Shown piece after piece: positions 61,917 to 64,000 of a stretch of 64,000 nucleotides of DNA. The stretch is taken from assembly GCA_964646345.1 (NCBI GenBank), contig CAZYDU010000005.1:1-64000 (forward strand). The letters are read 5' to 3'. Position numbers and translations under genes: made by a program. The first letter of the stretch is position 1. Each line of letters starts with the position of its first letter. A model generated the notes under the pieces. It worked only from the letters and a program-made list of their open reading frames with translations. It made no database searches and was not told where the DNA came from. This DNA comes from RGIG1681 sp964646345. Lineage in GTDB: Bacteria > Bacillota > Clostridia > Christensenellales > UBA1242.

Positions 61917-63015
61917 ATGTTTAATTTAGACGAGCTAAGACAATTACACGAAAAACAAAAATTAGCAGTCCACTGTCTTTGACAAGGCAAGGCTGGAAAA
62001 TAGATTAAAAGAAATAGAAACTCAAGAACAAAACCCAGAGATTTTTTCGGACTTTGAAAAAATTAAGGCAATAGGTAGTGAAAAAAAGAGTGTTGTTAAT
62101 TTGCTTGAAAAAATCAATTTAACCGAAAAACAAATAAAAGACCTTTTTGATTTATATGACTTGCTCTTTAACGAAAGTAAAAATGATGATGACTGGAAAG
62201 ATTTTAATCATGAATTTCTACTGGCGAAGCAAAGTGTAGAAAAACTTTATGAAGAAACTTTGTATTCAGGGGAGAATGACAATCAACCGGCAATTATCGA
62301 GTTGCATTCAGGTGCTGGTGGCGAAGAAGCTCAAGATTGGACTGATATGTTAAAACGCATGTACGTTTCTTTTGCTGACAAAAATGGGCTTGAGGTGAAA
62401 ATTATTGATTATTTATACGGCGATGGGGCGGGCTATAAAAGCGTAACTCTTTTAGTTGAAGGCGAGCATGCTTATGGCAACTTAAAGTGTGAAAGGGGTG
62501 TGCATAGATTAGTTAGAATTTCGCCTTTTGATGCAAATAAACGAAGACATACATCATTTGCTTCGGTTGAAGTATCGCCTGTTATTTCGGATACAACTAA
62601 AATAGAAATAAAACCAGATGAAATCAAAATTGATACCTACAGAAGTGGTGGTGCTGGTGGTCAACACATTAACAAAACTGAGTCCGCTGTAAGAATAACC
62701 CACTTGCCAACAGGTATTATTGTTGCTTGTCAAAATGAACGTAGTCAAACACAAAATAAAGAGTTTGCCATGAAAATGCTTTATGCAAAGTTAGCTGAGA
62801 AACTCGAAAAAGAAAAAGAAGAAGAACATTTAAAACAGTTAGGTCTTCAGCGAAAAATCGAATGGGGCAGTCAAATTCGTTCGTATGTATTGTGCCCTTA
62901 TAATATGGTAAAAGACCATAGAACGAACTATGAAACTGGAGATACATCAGGTGTTTTAGATGGAGACATAAAGAATTTTATCATTGAAAAACTAAAACTT
63001 GATAAGTTGAATTAA
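61917..63015 (+). CDS. prfB: Peptide chain release factor 2, programmed +1 frameshift
   Basis: The first frame starts at ATG 61917 (GGTGGAGA upstream), encodes 21 residues and meets TGA at 61980-61982 within CTTTGAC, the canonical RF2 slip site. A +1 shift onto GAC at 61981 continues to 63015, for about 366 aa in total. RF2 identity is fixed by SPFDANKRRHTSF (the SPF tripeptide that reads UGA) and the catalytic GGQ in GGAGGQHINKTESAVR. RF2 reads the internal UGA, so low RF2 allows the shift and restores the protein. The usual AGGGGG stimulator is not seen upstream of the slip site; TAGCAGTCCACTGT stands there instead. Confidence 0.94.
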
Positions 63016-63029
63016 CAAAGGAGAAGTTT

Positions 63030-63449
63030 ATGGAATTTTATAAGTATAAATGTAGTGATTGTGGTTCAACCAGATTTGAGAAAGTTGAAAATGGATATAA
63101 ATGCAAATATTGTGGTAATATTCAAGATGTGATTTTTACAAAAGAAGAACAAAAGAAAAAAGATACCGCTAGTGAAGAACCAATCAACGAAGAAATACAA
63201 GAAATTAATGGCGATGAAAATGAGTCTAAATCTCTCAAATTTACTCCAGAGTTTAAATCAGCATTAATAAGATTACTTTTGTGCATTTTCGGTGGCTGGT
63301 TCGGGCTTCATAAATTTATAAAAGGCGAGATTTTTTGGGGTATTGTTTATGCCATTACCGGTGGATTATTTGGTGTGGGTTATATCATTGATATTATTTG
63401 TTATTCATTGGATTTGGAAAAGACAATTAAAACAGGCGGTGAAAAATGA
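63030..63449 (+). CDS. TM2-domain protein with N-terminal zinc ribbon
   Basis: 139 aa. Zinc ribbon CSDCG...CKYCG at residues 8-34, an acidic linker (40-70), and a TM2 domain: LLLCIFGGWFGLHKFIKGEI then ITGGLFGVGYIIDII, two membrane helices with the G..G.H.F turn. AAGGAG precedes the ATG. Its stop overlaps the tsaD start (ATGA). Function of TM2 proteins in bacteria is unknown. Confidence 0.85.
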   Translation: MEFYKYKCSDCGSTRFEKVENGYKCKYCGNIQDVIFTKEEQKKKDTASEEPINEEIQEINGDENESKSLKFTPEFKSALIRLLLCIFGGWFGLHKFIKGEIFWGIVYAITGGLFGVGYIIDIICYSLDLEKTIKTGGEK

Positions 63450-64000
63450 AAAAAGATATTTTAATTTTAGGCATTGAGTCAAGTTGTGATGAAACAAGTG
63501 TTGCTGTTGTTAAAAACGGCAGAGAAGTGTTGTCAATGGTAACTAATACACAAATTGATATTCATAAACTTTATGGCGGGGTAGTTCCTGAAATAGCATC
63601 AAGAAACCACGTCATGAATATTGATACTGTGTATAAAGAAGCACTTGCTCAAGCAAATGTTACAATAGATGATATTGATGCCATTGCTGTAACTTATGGT
63701 GCTGGACTTTTGGGTGCTTTGATTGTTGGGGTAAACTTTGCAAAAGCGTTAGCTTATTCAACCGGAAAACCGCTCATAGCTGTTAATCATATTGAAGGGC
63801 ATATTGCAGCTAACTATATTGCAAGCAAAGATTTAGAGCCACCATTTGTGTGTTTAATTGTTTCTGGTGGTCACACTGCTCTTGTTGAAATGAAAAGTTA
63901 CACCGAAAGAAAACTTATTGGAACAACAACAGATGATGCGATTGGCGAGTCATTTGATAAAGTTGCAAGAGAATGTGGACTAGAGTATCCGGGTGGTCCA
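63446..64000 (+). CDS. tsaD: tRNA N6-adenosine threonylcarbamoyltransferase TsaD, 5' part
   Basis: The first 185 codons are in the window; the end is cut by the edge. IESSCDETSVAVV at the start, GVVPEIASRNHV, and the metal-binding HIEGH plus SGGHT are diagnostic. TsaD with TsaB and TsaE attaches threonylcarbamoyl to A37 of ANN-decoding tRNAs. It starts 4 bp inside the TM2 gene end, behind GGCGGTG. Confidence 0.96.
   Translation, partial: MKKDILILGIESSCDETSVAVVKNGREVLSMVTNTQIDIHKLYGGVVPEIASRNHVMNIDTVYKEALAQANVTIDDIDAIAVTYGAGLLGALIVGVNFAKALAYSTGKPLIAVNHIEGHIAANYIASKDLEPPFVCLIVSGGHTALVEMKSYTERKLIGTTTDDAIGESFDKVARECGLEYPGGP

Overview
This 64 kb window is chromosomal DNA of a low-GC (roughly one-third G+C by eye) Gram-positive-type bacterium of the Bacillota, most likely an uncultured Clostridia-like lineage. 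The reasons are the dnaA/dnaN/recF/gyrB/gyrA and rpmH-rnpA-yidD-yidC-jag-mnmE-mnmG gene sets, a DnaD-like protein paired with a DnaC/DnaI-type helicase loader, strong purine-rich ribosome binding sites, many hairpin-plus-T-run terminators, and surface proteins with MBG-like and DUF11-type repeats. TGA is used as a stop and RF2 is present, so the code is the standard bacterial one. No rRNA operon, CRISPR array, prophage or transposase gene was seen. One tRNA (Ser, anticodon GCT) is present.

Layout. 1-4.3 kb: end of rpoB and complete rpoC. 4.3-9 kb: small genes (lipoprotein, HIT hydrolase, two membrane proteins, MscL with a long tail, a C39-like protein and a HAD phosphatase). 9.1-21.3 kb: cell-surface and transport genes (1008-aa MBG-like surface protein, ABC exporter, MFS permease, DUF11 protein, phosphoglucomutase, 846-aa lipoprotein). 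21.4-23.2 kb: tRNA-Ser and a nucleotide-salvage cluster containing one broken gene. 23.2-33.4 kb (minus strand): mnmG, a GNAT gene, mnmE, jag, yidC, yidD, rnpA, rpmH, a membrane protein, dnaN, dnaA. 33.5-40.4 kb (mostly plus): recF, an unknown gene on the minus strand, gyrB, a 28-codon ORF and gyrA.

40.4-45.0 kb is an accessory block. Two divergent arms encode homologous pairs of unknown proteins: a protein with a glycine/alanine-rich hydrophobic domain plus a small helical protein. It is flanked on both sides by the same terminator motif and by members of a dispersed palindromic repeat family, including a tandem array with a 109-bp unit. 45-52.3 kb: sbcC/sbcD and the dnaD-like/dnaC pair. 52.4-64 kb: housekeeping genes (GT8 glycosyltransferase, radical SAM activase, rlmD-type methyltransferase, miaA, hisS, PAP2 phosphatase, rdgB, acpS, a candidate small RNA, an unknown membrane protein, prfB with a programmed +1 frameshift, a TM2 protein and the start of tsaD).

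Points to read first: the dnaA-dnaN pair faces away from recF-gyrBA, the reverse of the usual arrangement, and no DnaA-box cluster is visible nearby; a 44-bp AT-rich near-perfect palindrome sits just upstream of the gyrB promoter; the divergent paralogous module has a perfect palindrome filling its promoter spacer; and a divergent pair of genes at 54.4 kb both appear to be leaderless. All functional calls rest on motif and family recognition by reading, not on database searches.
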